DNA from: Pyropia yezoensis
Lineage: Eukaryota; Rhodophyta; Bangiophyceae; Bangiales; Bangiaceae
Direction: 5' to 3'
Assembly: GCA_009829735.1 (NCBI GenBank)
Contig: CM020620.1
Span: 4,146,299 to 4,210,298 of the forward strand
Length of the DNA stretch: 64,000 nucleotides
Shown: piece by piece, positions 20,794-31,788 of the stretch
Position numbering within the stretch: position 1 is the first letter of the stretch
Layout: every line of letters begins with the position of its first letter
Made by a program: the position numbers and the translations under genes
Notes under the pieces: model-generated
Database searches by the model: none
The model's input: the letters and a program-made list of their open reading frames with translations, nothing else
What the model was told of the DNA's origin: nothing

Positions 20794-21415
20794 TCACCAC
20801 GGAAGGGGGACGGCCGACGACATTTGGACGGGCGTCAGGCGGCAGGACGGCGGCAGGGGGGTGAAGACTGCCGGCTTGGGGGATTCGTGGAGGGCGCGGT
20901 ACGTCATTTGGAAGCGTGGCACGGCAGGGAATGTAGGCATCAGCACGCGGAGGTTCCAATTGCGTCAGGGATCGTCCTTAGGGGGTCCAGTGGGTGGTAG
21001 GACAGGGCGGTAGAAGAGGGGCGTGATTGGCCTGCCGCCAGCAGCGACGCAATTCTAGCGCCTTTGGAGACGGGCATGCGCTGAGCGACGCAATTCTAGC
21101 GCCTTTGGAGACGGGCATGCGCTGACTGGCTGAATGGGAGCCGCTTTGGGTATTCCCTGTTCTCCGTCTGCATTTGGCGTGAGTGGCGGTTTTGTTTGCT
21201 TCCGCTGGGTGCCGCGGGACAAGAGACGTCGCCGGCCGCGCACCGCCGCGGACGTGACGACGCGATCGAACGGGTCGTCCGGTGGCGGCGCGGGCGCCCA
21301 ACCGGGCGCCGACGGCTGCCGCTGGGGCGGGCGTGTGGGCGAGCGCACACTGCCGCGGGAGTGGGGCAGACAGGGGGCGTGAGTGGGCGGACGGGGGCAG
21401 GACTTTGTACGTTCA
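20794..21415. other. No gene recognised
   Basis: GC-rich DNA between the Z2 fragment and an integrase fragment. It holds a short tandem duplication described separately and a TATATATA tract at about 21416. Confidence 0.4.
21043..21124 (+). repeat. 41-bp direct tandem duplication
   Basis: The unit starting AGCGACGCAATTCTAGCGCC occurs twice without interruption and appears identical. It is a recent local duplication with no coding consequence. Confidence 0.85.
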
Positions 21416-22156
21416 CTATATATATCGGTCCCACTCCTTTGGGTGCTCCGCAACGTAAATGCGGAGCTGCCGCACTAAGGTGCGGTTGTATCGCTCCACC
21501 AGCCCATTAGTTTGGGGGTGGTAGGGTGTCGTGTACTTCGACACGATACCCAGGAGTCCTAAAACTCCTTGAAAGAGAACAGACCCAAACTGTGGACCGT
21601 TATCGGCCATCACCGAGTCCGGAATGCCGTAAGAGGCAATCCAGACGTCGACAAAAGCCGACGCTACCTCAACCGCCGTAATCACCCGCATGGGGACCGC
21701 TCGACTCAGTTTCGAGAAGCGGTCCACCATCACAAGTATAAACTTTTGTCCACCCCCGGACTCCGGAAGGGGTCCAAGGATGTCCATAGCCAAACTGGCG
21801 CGTGGTTGAGTGGCCGGGAAAAGCTTGAGCGTAGACGTATGTTTACGCTCATCTAGATGGCTACGGGAGCAACCCGTACACCGTGCGACGTGCCCGTATA
21901 CGTCGGCCACCATTGCGGGCCAGTACACCCCACGCCTCAGCGTGGAGTACATCTTACGGGCCCCAGGGTGAGCCCCCAACGGTGGCTCGTGGTGAGACGT
22001 CATAAGACGGCCCTTGAGCGCCTCAGGGATCACCACTTGGGTGGTATCCAGACAGAAATATTTCCTGCAGAGTACGCCCTCCTCATTTTTGTAGGAGAAG
22101 GCTTTCCTGGCCCACTTGGGGTCGGGAGGGGGGACTGTGTCCCATTCCGTTCGCAT
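21416..22156 (-). pseudogene. Ty3/gypsy integrase fragment
   Basis: An open frame of 246 residues holds the HHCC zinc domain (SHHEPPLGAHPG to CTGCSRSH), SLAMDILGPLP with the first Asp, SVMADNGPQFGS with the second, and YHPQTNGLVERYNRT with the Glu. No stops or shifts break it. Reverse transcriptase upstream is missing, replaced by a telomere-like tract and repeat R1 copy B. The C-terminal domain and chromodomain are also missing. It is a close relative of the piece at 5862-6103. Confidence 0.85.
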
Positions 22157-22170
22157 GATTTTGCAAAAAA

Positions 22171-22191
22171 CCCTAACCCTAACCCTAACCC
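22171..22191. repeat. Interstitial telomere-like repeat (CCCTAA)3CCC
   Basis: Three perfect CCCTAA units plus CCC lie between an integrase fragment and repeat R1 copy B, right after a run of six A. It is too short to be a chromosome end. It may mark repair of a break. Confidence 0.8.
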
Positions 22192-22198
22192 ACCCTTA

Positions 22199-22874
22199 CC
22201 GGGGTGGCCCTCAACGTACCTTGTTCGAACCCTTGACCTTGAACAGCAATCCGGTGTAGAGGTTGGGGAAAGGGATGGGGTTGAAACGGTGTGGGTTAAG
22301 GGGAAGGTGATGCGGAAGCAACGGTGACGGGAGTGGGGAAGAGGGTGGCGTGACGTCGGTGATGGTTGGTGAGTGGTACAATGGTAAATGAAGTCTTTGT
22401 CTGTCTCTGTAGTTGCCTCTTCCCCTCCACACCGAAGCGCCCACTGGCACACATTGTATACCCACACCGGGGCACCGAAGGTGCCCCCTAAGCCTGCGTT
22501 TCCCCGTCGTGCCGCAGTGCGGCCAGACGGCTCAAAAAGAACGCAAGAGCGAGCGCACACAATGTGTGGCTCCAAAGCATTCCAGACGAGGTGTCTTGCA
22601 ACAGATACAAAATCTACATACGTCCACATATCCTGAACTGCGGCCCGGATCACCCGATGACCGGCGGGTCGAAGATGTGACCGGCGGTTATCGTGCAGCC
22701 GTTCCAGAGCGGTCCGTTAATACTGGACCCTCCAGTTACCACCCGATGTTTGTAGACACTAACGGGCGTCCACGCGATTACGTGGAGACGCTCAAATCCT
22801 CTAGTTAGATAATGAGGACTTGTCAGGAAATGTCCCAATCTCAGGCTCTCAGAATGTATTTGGGACGAATCCTT
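22199..22874 (-). repeat. Dispersed repeat R1, copy B
   Basis: Same orientation as the other two copies. Its left end, CCGGGGTGGCCCTC, follows the telomere-like tract almost directly. The right end is GACGAATCCTTACA, giving TG at the start on the minus strand. Confidence 0.75.
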
Positions 22875-23411
22875 ACAGGTCTCGACCTCCCGTGGTCGGT
22901 GGCCGCCTTGCCACGGAGGTGAAGCCCACAACAAAAGCGGCGGGTGGTCCATCCGGCGACACGCACAGCAATCGAGCAGGGAACGCGGAGGGGCGACCCA
23001 CGAGAGCCGTGCCCGGAGATGCTCATGGGTGAAGGAAAACGAAGAACGGCGGGGATTGTGACGGTGCCGCTCAGTCGGCGACCGACTGCTGTAACTGGAG
23101 CCCCCATGGGACCCCGCCAGAATTTTTGAAAGCACGGGTGACCAGGTTCGAACTGCCGATCCTGTCCTCACTCCCGCCAATGTAAATTTGGTGGCAACTT
23201 GGAGCGGCAGGTGGACTACCTTCAGTCAACATGGAGCAGCCAATCAGCGACCCAGATTCCAGGATGGCCAGATCGCGTCGAGCCGAATGGGGGCGCCAAC
23301 CGGTTTGTTGCGCCCGCCCGGGGGCTCACGCTCGTGCGCGTGCTGTAAGAGACCCAGTTTCGGGATGAGGTCGAGGACGTGCAGGCGGTGCAACTGCTGG
23401 CCGCCGCCGCT
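22875..23411. other. No gene recognised
   Basis: Short frames on both strands lack motifs and look compositional. Nothing else identified. Confidence 0.4.
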
Positions 23412-24060
23412 GCGCAGCACTGCTTATCCCCTGTCAAGATACAAGCCCGATTTTGGCCAGATCTCTTGCTTCGTTGTGCAAATTCTTGCCCTGCTCGAGC
23501 ACGAAAATGATCAGCTCGAGAACGATTTTGCTTTTCTGATCGAGGGGCTGGGCTGAGGCCAAAGAATCTCCCCCAGGATGACCGACACGACGGCCGCTGT
23601 CGGTGTTCTGTCAACCAATGACAACAGCGGTGGCGCTGCTGTTTGCTGGATAGAGCGTTCCATTGGTCAGAATTGACGCCGTAGATGTCGAGCAAGGTGG
23701 AGAGATTTTTCCATGCAGACCCTTGAAAGCCGTCGTCGAGCAGGTTTTTGCTTAACCAGTGCGAGAGATTGCGCGGTTTTTAAACGCGATTGTATAAACA
23801 TTGCACCCAGATGCAGCGATGGTCGGTCGCTTCTTTGCGCTTCACGAGAGTGCTGTCCTGCCCCGTGCGCTTCCGGTCATACGAAGGGAGGTGAAGACCA
23901 CCAATCGCCCGAGCTGTTATAGGCAGAAAGCAAGAAGAGGGGGGAAAAGCGGTGTCTATGATGCCTTGAGGGGGGGTCAATGCAGGTTTTATGCAGGTTT
24001 TTGCTCGAGAATTTCCCGAAAAAGCAAGAAAAGTTTGACAGGCGATAAGCTGTGCTGCGC
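23412..24060. mobile_element. Possible foldback/MITE-like element
   Basis: GCGCAGCACTGCTTATCCCC at the left end is mirrored at 24035-24060. Over 26 bp the two arms match as inverted repeats at 24 positions. The 650-bp interval has no convincing coding frame. No target-site duplication was identified because flanks are GC-rich and repetitive, so the mobile-element call is tentative. Confidence 0.35.
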
Positions 24061-24682
24061 TGAGCGTGCGGCGGCGGTACGGGCGACGGCGGCGGGAGGA
24101 AGGGCGGTGGCGTCGGACGGGGCGGCTTCCAGCAACGCGGCCGCTGCCGCCACTGGGGGGGACTTGTACGCCGGCGCCAAGTGGCGCCCGCCTGCCCCCT
24201 CCCACCCCCCGGCGGCGGCACCCACCCCCAAATAAAGGCGCCTGGGGCGGTGCCACCCCACAGCGGTGAGTCCGGTGCGCCCCCCGCCCCCGCCCCCCCC
24301 CCCCACACAGCCACCGTTTGCTTAATCAACCCAGCCCTCCCTGCCCCCCCCCCCCCCCCCCCCCGCCCACGGTCATCCCCCCCCGCCCGTGGGGACCACC
24401 ACCACCCCACCTCAACTGACAGCCCCACTAGCGCCACCCCGTACGCCACCTCCCTCGCGTCGTCCCCAGCGGCGGCGGCGGCGCGCCGTGTAGCGACCAC
24501 CCCATTCTTCCTCGGCACGACGCCGACGTGGACGGCCGCGGCCATGGCGGGCCCGAGGCACGCCCCGAACAGCACGTACAAGGAAAGGACGGCGCGGTCG
24601 ACGGCGGCGACACCCGCCAGGGCGGCGGCGGTGGCGCGCGCGGCGCGACATTGGACGCCGCTCCCGGCAGTAGACAAAGGTG
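24061..24682. other. GC-rich low-complexity stretch
   Basis: Poly-C runs of about 12 and 20 bases (24290-24365) and GGC/GCC repeats dominate. A minus-strand frame over 24420-24773 has two Ala-rich hydrophobic stretches but no recognisable family, so no gene is called. Confidence 0.4.
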
Positions 24683-27600
24683 TCACGTAGAGGCGCGCCG
24701 ACGACGCTTTTTCGGTGGCTGGCCAAGGCTTGGCCGCGACACGACGTGCGTGCCAAACAGCGAGTCGGCACACACCGCGAATGTAGCGATAGTATTACCG
24801 TACGCCTGGTCCATGGAGTCGACGTCCACCACGATCACGCTCTCAATCGCGAACGCCGGCTTGTGGGAGCGCAAGTCCAGTCTTGCAGGCGCTCGAGAGC
24901 GCGTTGTGATGATAAGGGCAGTACGCCGCTCCCACTGCTTCCACAACTCAGGTCCGAACAGCCCACGCAGAGAGGAGCAGGATTGGGATATGTCCTCGTT
25001 GGGCACCAGCCGCTCGCCGCTCTTGTACTGCTCCGCTCTCGCCACGAGCTCGCCTGCCCGAGGCCCCCCTACGGAACCACGCACGCAGCGTAAGAAGGTG
25101 ATGCCGTCGATGCCTGGAAAGGTGGAGCTCCACGGCCTCCACACATGCCCAAGCAGGTCCTCGTGGGAGTAGTCTTGAAGAAGTTGCGGGATGGATGAGA
25201 AGTAGACGACGCCACGGCAAGCGATTGACGCGTCCATAGTAGCTTGTGACAGCCACCGCGCCTGGCCCGTCAGGCGGTCAGGAGTGGGATACAGCTTCCG
25301 CAACGAGTACTTGCGGTACGGAAGGGGCCCCGGCGCGAGCAGAGCAGCCTGGTTTCGACACAGCAGCGCCCGGCAGCAGCTCAGCAGCACCTCGGTCCAC
25401 AGGAAGAGGTTCTCCCACGCCACAGGAACATCGCCGACGAGTAGAGCGCGTCGCACCTCGTTGCACGCAGCGTAGACCCCTCCGTCGTCCCCGGAGATGT
25501 CGAAGACAGCTGCCACCACCGAGTCCTCGTGGAAATCCTCCTCTGCTTCGCCGTCGAGGTCCGCCACCACCAAGTGCTCTGGCTCACTCCACCCGCCGTA
25601 CTTATCAGAGGCAGGAAGCACGTCATGGGTAGCTGCGCCAGAGCCCACGATGGCCGACGCCAGGCCCATCCGCAGCCTGGCCTCCAGTGCCGCCAAGAAG
25701 AACGTCACAATGATGGTGGGGTTCCGGGTCTTGGATCGCCTGCTTGGCCGCTGCATGAGAGCGCCCTCCCCAAAGACAGTGTTCCAAGACAGCTCCTCCG
25801 TCAACATGCCAGACGAGGGCGCGTCGTAATTGAGGAGGCCAACAGCCATCACCAGCGGGTTCTGGGCCAAGATGTAGACGCTCTTTTGGGCCACGGATAA
25901 ACCCGACGGTGCGAGGGCATCAACGAGGATGGAGAAGAAGTGGTCGCCGTCGCTCGACGCCTCGACAGCACCATTAAGCACGATGGCCGCCCGAGGATGA
26001 CCGAGCGTGAGCAGCGCAAGATGCCTTGCTACAGTCCCGACAGGCAGCAGCCGCCGTTGTCCCGCAGCAGTAGACGAGCGCAAGGCAACCCTCAGGTCCA
26101 GGAGACGGCGACGCTGTTGATCTTGTACCTCATCCAGAGGTAGAAGGGGGATCCGGGAGACCTCCTTGACTGTTGATAAAGACCCCGTCCGCGCGCCAGC
26201 TTGCCGCTCAACAAAGCGCTCATTGAACGCGGTCATCACCGGGCGGATGCGCAGCGCTTCACACCAATCACAGATCGCCTTCCGCACTGCCTCAGCCGTC
26301 ACCATGACTGCGTCTTCAGGTAGCGAGGTTTTGTCCTCTTCAGCGCTCGTGATCCGCTTTTCCAGGTCCCGCCTGACGGCGTCCGCGATTGTTGCAGAAG
26401 CCAGGCCCGCCGCCTTCTTCTCGCCCGTCAAGGAAGTCGACTCCGCGTCGGATGTAGTGGCCGTCTTCGCTGCGGATATGGCCGCGGCCGCCGTCGTAGC
26501 CTCCGCTTCTGCCGTGGTAGTTGTCGCCGCCGCCTGCGACGCTGGTGGAAACTGCTCGAGAGCGGCTGACGGCCTTGTCACCGCCGTGCCCGTCGCCGAA
26601 GATGCCAGTCCAGCCGCCCGTTCGCCTCCAACGGACAGACGCTGCAGCACGTCCTTGTCGCTGCTAAAGTTCTGCAGCCGCGCCAGCAACTGCTCGCACT
26701 CATCACTGGACAGAGCAGCAATAGAGAGACGGGGCAGCTCATCAACGAGCAAGAGCCCACGCATCCCATCCGGCGACGACGGCAGCAGCCGAGCCTGCAC
26801 GAGGTTGGTGGCAACCGCCACGACTTGGGCGACGCTGACCCGTCCCTCGGTCAGCAGCTTCAGCACGTGGTCCCGATACATGTCAAAGGTGTTGCGCGTG
26901 GCGGTCGGATCCCAGGACTCCGCGAAGATGATGCGCACGAGATGCGGTAAGCGCTTGTCAATCCAGGCAAGCACGTGGTCATCAGCAGTGGCCTTGGTAA
27001 TGCCGTTGAACGACAGCACATAGACGGGTAGACTTCGCCACCAGTCCCGCATCGCCCGGGTCAGCGACATGACAAGGTCTGGCTCCCCTACAATAGAGAG
27101 GAGCAGCAGGAGCAGGAGCAGCGTCTTGCCACGACCAGGAGAGCCCATCACGTACCCAGTGCCGCGGGCGTCCGTCCGAAACGCGTGCAGCTCCCGTACA
27201 GCTGCAGGTACCGGGTTGACACCAAAGCGCCTCTGGAACAGCCCGGTGCCAAACAGTGGGTTGGGCGCAATGAAATGAGGCAACCGTCTGGCCACCTCCG
27301 TGACGGGCTCGGCATGCAAGGGCGACGGGCCAGTGAAGAGCAGCTACGTCCCCGTTCAAACAATAACAAACGGTAAGCTCAGTCTTGACGTGCATTGCAG
27401 GTCAGTAGGAGAGCCACGCGACACAACAAAAGAAAAAAGAACAAAAGACCAACCACGGGCAACAGTACACGAAGAGGAGGTGAATAACATCCAGAAACGT
27501 ACTCGCGTGCGATCCTGGGTCTCGAGCGTTTCATCCATGCGGCGCAGGATCTTGAGAACGTCCAGGATGTACGTCTTGTCCTCCCGAAGGCTCTCGTCCA

Positions 27601-28045
27601 AAACACGAAAGGCTTCGTATTCACGATGGGCGCGGGCGCGCGCCTCGTCCCATCCGCTCGGGTCTTGCTGGGCCAGAGAAGTGCCTCGGTCAGCCAGCTC
27701 CAACGCTGCAGCTTTGAGCTGCTCCTGCAGCGCCTTCACCTGGGACCGCTTCTCCACAATGTGCTCGCGCACTGACAGCACCTGATGAACTTCCGTATCG
27801 GACGCGCCCACGGCGTGGACGGTGTCATCCAGGTTCTGGTACAGGGTGCGGAGGACGTCTAAAAGGAAGGACTTATCCTCTCGTAGGCTGGTCACCCTCG
27901 TCAAGGCGAGCTTCCAAGAAAGCTCAACCGCAACGCCAACCTGCAGTTTCACGAGCCACTTCTTCATGTCCACCTGCAGCTCCTCCAGGTTCTTCTCCTC
28001 CTCGGTAATCTCCGCGTAGACTGACTGCAGGTCCTTCGCTATCAT
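24683..28045 (-). CDS. Crinkler/RHS-like P-loop NTPase with coiled-coil N-terminus, two exons
   Basis: Exon 1 is 28045-27503 and exon 2 is 27343-24683. The 159-bp intron (GTACGT to GTAG) joins in phase 0, giving about 1067 residues. Exon 1 encodes two related coiled-coil blocks, each with SLREDKxxxLDVLxxL. Exon 2 starts LLFTGPSP, then Walker A GSPGRGKT, PVYVLSFNGITK, Walker B GLLLVDELPRL, a long Ala/Thr-rich insert, and RHLALLTLGHPRAAIVL. SFNG after the P-loop and the GHPR motif are features I associate with the Crinkler/trypanosome RHS superfamily. The protein ends KKRRRR, a likely nuclear localisation signal. No catalytic effector domain was recognised in the last 350 residues. An in-frame ATG at about 28281 is an alternative start. 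The family call is moderate. Confidence 0.6.
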
Positions 28046-29020
28046 GATATTGACAGAGATGCCGACCGTGGGCACAGACTTGTCAGCAGAGAACCCGGCG
28101 CCCAATCCCGCGGCGTGTGCAGGGCGCGTCAGAGGAATGCGCGGGTCCGATCGGATTGGAAGAGCACGTAGACGTGACGCAGGACCAGAAGGCAAACAGG
28201 TCCTGGGAAGCACCCGACGTGCTCTGGATGTAGAGAGGACGCAGCCGGCAGGCGCAACAAACGCTCGCACGCAGGGCACCATGCTGCACATTGACCGAGG
28301 GAGTCCAACCGGAAAAGAAAAACCGGAGACGCGAGGGCGCGGGGGACTGGGAAAGGAGAAGAAATTGGTTGCTGCGGCTATTACAAAGGGCCCCTCGGCC
28401 GCTGAAGTCTCAACAGCAGACGACATGCGATATCCAGTAACGGCGAGAGGCCTACGCTGTCTCAGGCATCACAAGACCTGACACCTCTGTCTCGCACGTG
28501 CAAGAGGAGCCACACGAAGAAGATATTCTCTTTCAGGGTGCCAAGCGTGCGCAGAGCATTTGCCACAGGCCTCGCAAAACACCAGCTGCTCAAGGTCACC
28601 CACGTCTCCACCAACGTACCTGTGGAATGGTTGCAGAGGCAGTTGGAAGCCACCTTCAGCCAGTCTTAGGCCGCAGCGGTCCACACGGGCAGGACCGGCC
28701 AGCGGGCGGGCAGGAGCGGGCAGGGGGGAGGCACTCGGGGGGAGGATGGTGGCGGCAGTCGTGGCACGCAGGCGACGGCACCCGTATAACCTCGGGAAGA
28801 GACCGACCGACCGGCCTGCCGAGCTCTGCAACGAGACAAACCAACCAGGGAAACCACAGCTTCGCGAGCGTTCGCGAAGAAACCGCAGCCTCGCGAGGCC
28901 GAAGGCAAATTGTGTGGATCTGAACTTATGTATGGTTTTCTCCGCCCAGTACATATGTACTTGATGCCGCGAACGGGCAGCCCAGCGCCTGGACTCTGTC
29001 CCCGCCCCTATCCGATACAA
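28046..29020. other. Upstream flank of the NTPase gene, no other gene recognised
   Basis: 28046-28430 stays open in the frame of exon 1 and may be 5' untranslated or extra N-terminal sequence. 28430-29020 has only short frames without motifs. Confidence 0.4.
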
Positions 29021-29240
29021 CCTCCTGGTATCGTGGCGCCAGCCCGCGTCTGCTGGCCGGCAGGGTGAGGTCGCCGCCAATGCTCGCGTACTGCTGCCCC
29101 CCCCAGGCACCCCTCACCAGCCCCTCCTGGTATCGTGGCGACAGCCCGCGTCTGCTGGCCAGCAGGGTGAGGCCAGCAGGGTGAGGTCGCCGCCAATGCT
29201 CGCGTACTGCTGCCCCCCCCAGGCCCCCCTCACCAGCCCC
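29021..29240. repeat. Two-copy 102-bp tandem repeat
   Basis: CCTCCTGGTATCGTGGCG begins both units at 29021 and 29123. The second unit also holds an internal duplication of GGCCAGCAGGGTGA. Confidence 0.8.
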
Positions 29241-29290
29241 GCCCCAACTTCTCCATCCGTCATCTGCTCCGCCCCCGTCACCCTCTTTCC

Positions 29291-29760
29291 GCCTGGCTAC
29301 GGTCTTCCAGGACCTTTAGGCCCGCCTGGCTACGGCGGGACCGGTGATCAGCATACAGATAATTTATTATTAAACTGTTCCGGCGCGGCAGCGCCCATCC
29401 AGGCCGCCTGGCTACGGTCTTTCTGGAGGTCCTTTCGGCCCGCCTGGCTACGGTCTTCCAGGACCTTTAGACCCGCCTGGCTACGGCGGGACCGATGATC
29501 AGCATACAGATAATTTATTATGAAACTGTTCCGGCGCGGCAGCGCCCATCCAGGCCGCCTGGCTACGGTCTTTCTGGAGGTCCTTTCGGCCCGCCTGGCT
29601 ACGGTCTTCCAGGACCTTTAGGCCCGCCTGGCTACGGCGGGACCGATGATCAGCATACAGATACTTTATTATTAAACTGTTCCGGCGCGGCAGCGCCCAT
29701 CCAGGCCGTCAGGCTACGGTCTCTTTCGAGGTCCTTTTCGGCCCGCCTGGCTACAGTCTT
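29291..29760. repeat. 151-bp tandem repeat, about three copies
   Basis: GCCTGGCTACGGTCTTTCTGG recurs at 29406, 29557 and, diverged, 29708. Each unit contains three or four copies of a GCCTGGCTACGG core and an AT-rich island (CAGATAATTTATTATTAAAC). The last unit has drifted most. Confidence 0.85.
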
Positions 29761-29965
29761 CCATGACCAGCGTTCTTGGCGCCGCGCGGAGCACGGAAAC
29801 AACAGCGGCGAGTGTGCAGCTACTATGTGGGGTAAGGGGGAGGTGCATATGCATCGCAGGGAAGCTGGAAGCGCATGCTGCAGCGCGGGGGTGGCTTGCG
29901 GGGTACTGTGGAGACTGGAATTGGCCCACAAAAATGAACCAGCTATAAAGTGCGCCGGGGGGGGG

Positions 29966-30395
29966 GCGGAGGTGGCGGGGACGGCGGTGGCTAGGTAGCC
30001 TTGTTGGAGCACACCTGACAACCACCTTGAAGAACCGGGGTTCAATCACAGACACATCTCTTTTTCCAAACACCCTCAATAGACACCTTTTGAGCACACA
30101 TCCCGGGGGGGCGGAGGTGGCGGGGACGGCGGTGGCTAGCTAGCCTTGTTGGAGCACACCTGACAACCACCTTGAAGAACCGGGGTTCAATCACAGACAC
30201 ATCTCTTTTTCCAAACACCCTCAATAGACACCTTTTGAGCACACATCCCGGGGGGGCGGAGGTGGCGGGGACGGCGGTGGCTAGCTAGCCTTGTTGGAGC
30301 ACACCTGACAACCACCTTGAAGAACCGGGGTTCAATCACAGACACATCTCTTTTTCCAAACACCCTCAATAGACACCTTTTGAGCACACATCCCA
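29966..30395 (+). repeat. 145-bp tandem repeat, three copies, tRNA-derived appearance
   Basis: Units start at 29966, 30111 and 30256 and are almost identical. Each contains TGGCTAGCTAG (A-box-like), GGGGTTCAATCAC about 60 bp later (B-box and T-loop-like), and CTCTTTTTCC, a pol III terminator-like T run. Spacing fits a tRNA-type promoter. Stems are not all complementary, so a functional tRNA is not called. Confidence 0.75.
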
Positions 30396-31788
30396 TTGGC
30401 TGATGTACCTTCGCGAATCCGCACACTATCTTCGCGAGCTCTTGCGAAGCAAGTCGGAGATCCGCGATGCTGTGGTTTCCACATCTCGACAAACACGTCG
30501 TCTCCTTATTGGCTGTCTGCATCGAAAATCGAAAATCCATCCTTCAGTCGATCCGCCTAATCGAGAGAGGTTTCGACTGACCTTTGATGCGACAGTAGAT
30601 GCGTATCGAGTCGATGGGAAAATCACACCGGGCTGATACAGTTTTAGTAAAGCAAATAGTGCCTGCCAGCAGGCGGCAATCGACTGGCTGCCACGCAGCT
30701 GGCACCCGCTCTGCCCCCCCCCCCTGCCGGCATACCCGCCGCCCTCCGGCCTCCGCGCTTCCTACTTCCGTCCGTCCCCGACTGCTCGCCTGCCCCCGCC
30801 TGGCCGCCTGGCCCGGCCAGCCTAACGCCGCAGGCGGCGCAGTGATGCTTAAAGAGGGATCCACGACAAGCCTGTCAAGGCTCGTCAAGGCTTGTCGAGC
30901 CCTTGTACAGTAGCCTTCTGAAGCGGCCCTCACACCCTCGTAAAGGCCACCGGAACAAGGTTTTTGCCTTTAAGCGTATACGACGCCCCAACATATTGGC
31001 ATATTCTGGGTTTGAAGATATGAAAAGCAGCGCAGCGACGGTGCGTGCCAGAAGATGAGAAAACGTTTGTGCTCTATGCCTATCCGTTCCTTTGTGCAAG
31101 CCTTGTCAGTTTTTCTGCAAGCCCTTGCCGTGGTAGCGCCGCGGTCGAGGCCCCCGATTTTGGCTGTTAAACGTGCGCTAAGAGGAAGTACTGCATCACA
31201 AAGAGCATCGGAACTGGTTTTGTAGAGATTTCACAGGACACTCTGGCGTCAGAAGAGACTTGACAGATCCCTTCTGGCCAGCACTGAGATTTTCTTCTGG
31301 AGTGAAGATGGATTGACAAAGGCGATACAGACGAGGCATTAGATTGAGGGTCGAAGCGCGTACCTCTCGGCCTCGTCGGCGGCGCACTCATCATGTCGAT
31401 GAGTAGAATATGTTGACAGTTCAGGCACTTAGATGATACTGTCCAGCCATCTACTAGCGTCATGCTAGCCTATCCAGACGCACTTTGTGGCACTTACTGG
31501 TCGAAACAATTGATGAAGATCCGGTCTCGATTCAGCCGGCCGGGTCGCCGCGGGGGGGGCGCTTCACAAGCCTTGACAAGGTATCACCATGCCGTTACGC
31601 CCCTTGACAAGCCTGTCATAAATCCCGCTTTAGAGACCACTGCGTAGCCTTCGCACTCCGCGTACTCGCACTCGCACTCGCACGGAGACGCAGTGCAAGA
31701 AAAAACGGCTGGTGTGGGCGCAAACACTGCCGGCGGGGGCCACGGTTTGGACCCCACTGCGCCGCGGCCATCGCTCGCCAACCGCACG
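30396..31788. other. No gene recognised
   Basis: Moderately AT-richer unique sequence with scattered short CTTGTCAAGGC-type repeats near 30865-30900 and 31570-31615. No frame shows a motif. Confidence 0.4.

Noticed and set aside
23877-24773. Minus-strand frame of 298 codons with hydrophobic Ala-rich stretches
   Set aside because: It crosses poly-C and GGC repeats, no family is recognised, and the lower part overlaps the possible foldback element.
26166-27023. Plus-strand Ser/Ala-rich frame of 285 codons
   Set aside because: Exact antisense of the NTPase gene's low-complexity insert; no independent signal.
29291-30395. Regular repeats considered as a CRISPR array
   Set aside because: Units are 145-151 bp with no unique spacers, in a eukaryotic setting.
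29966-30395. Functional tRNA genes in the 145-bp units
   Set aside because: Box-like motifs are present but the anticodon and acceptor stems do not pair and no CCA-compatible end is visible.
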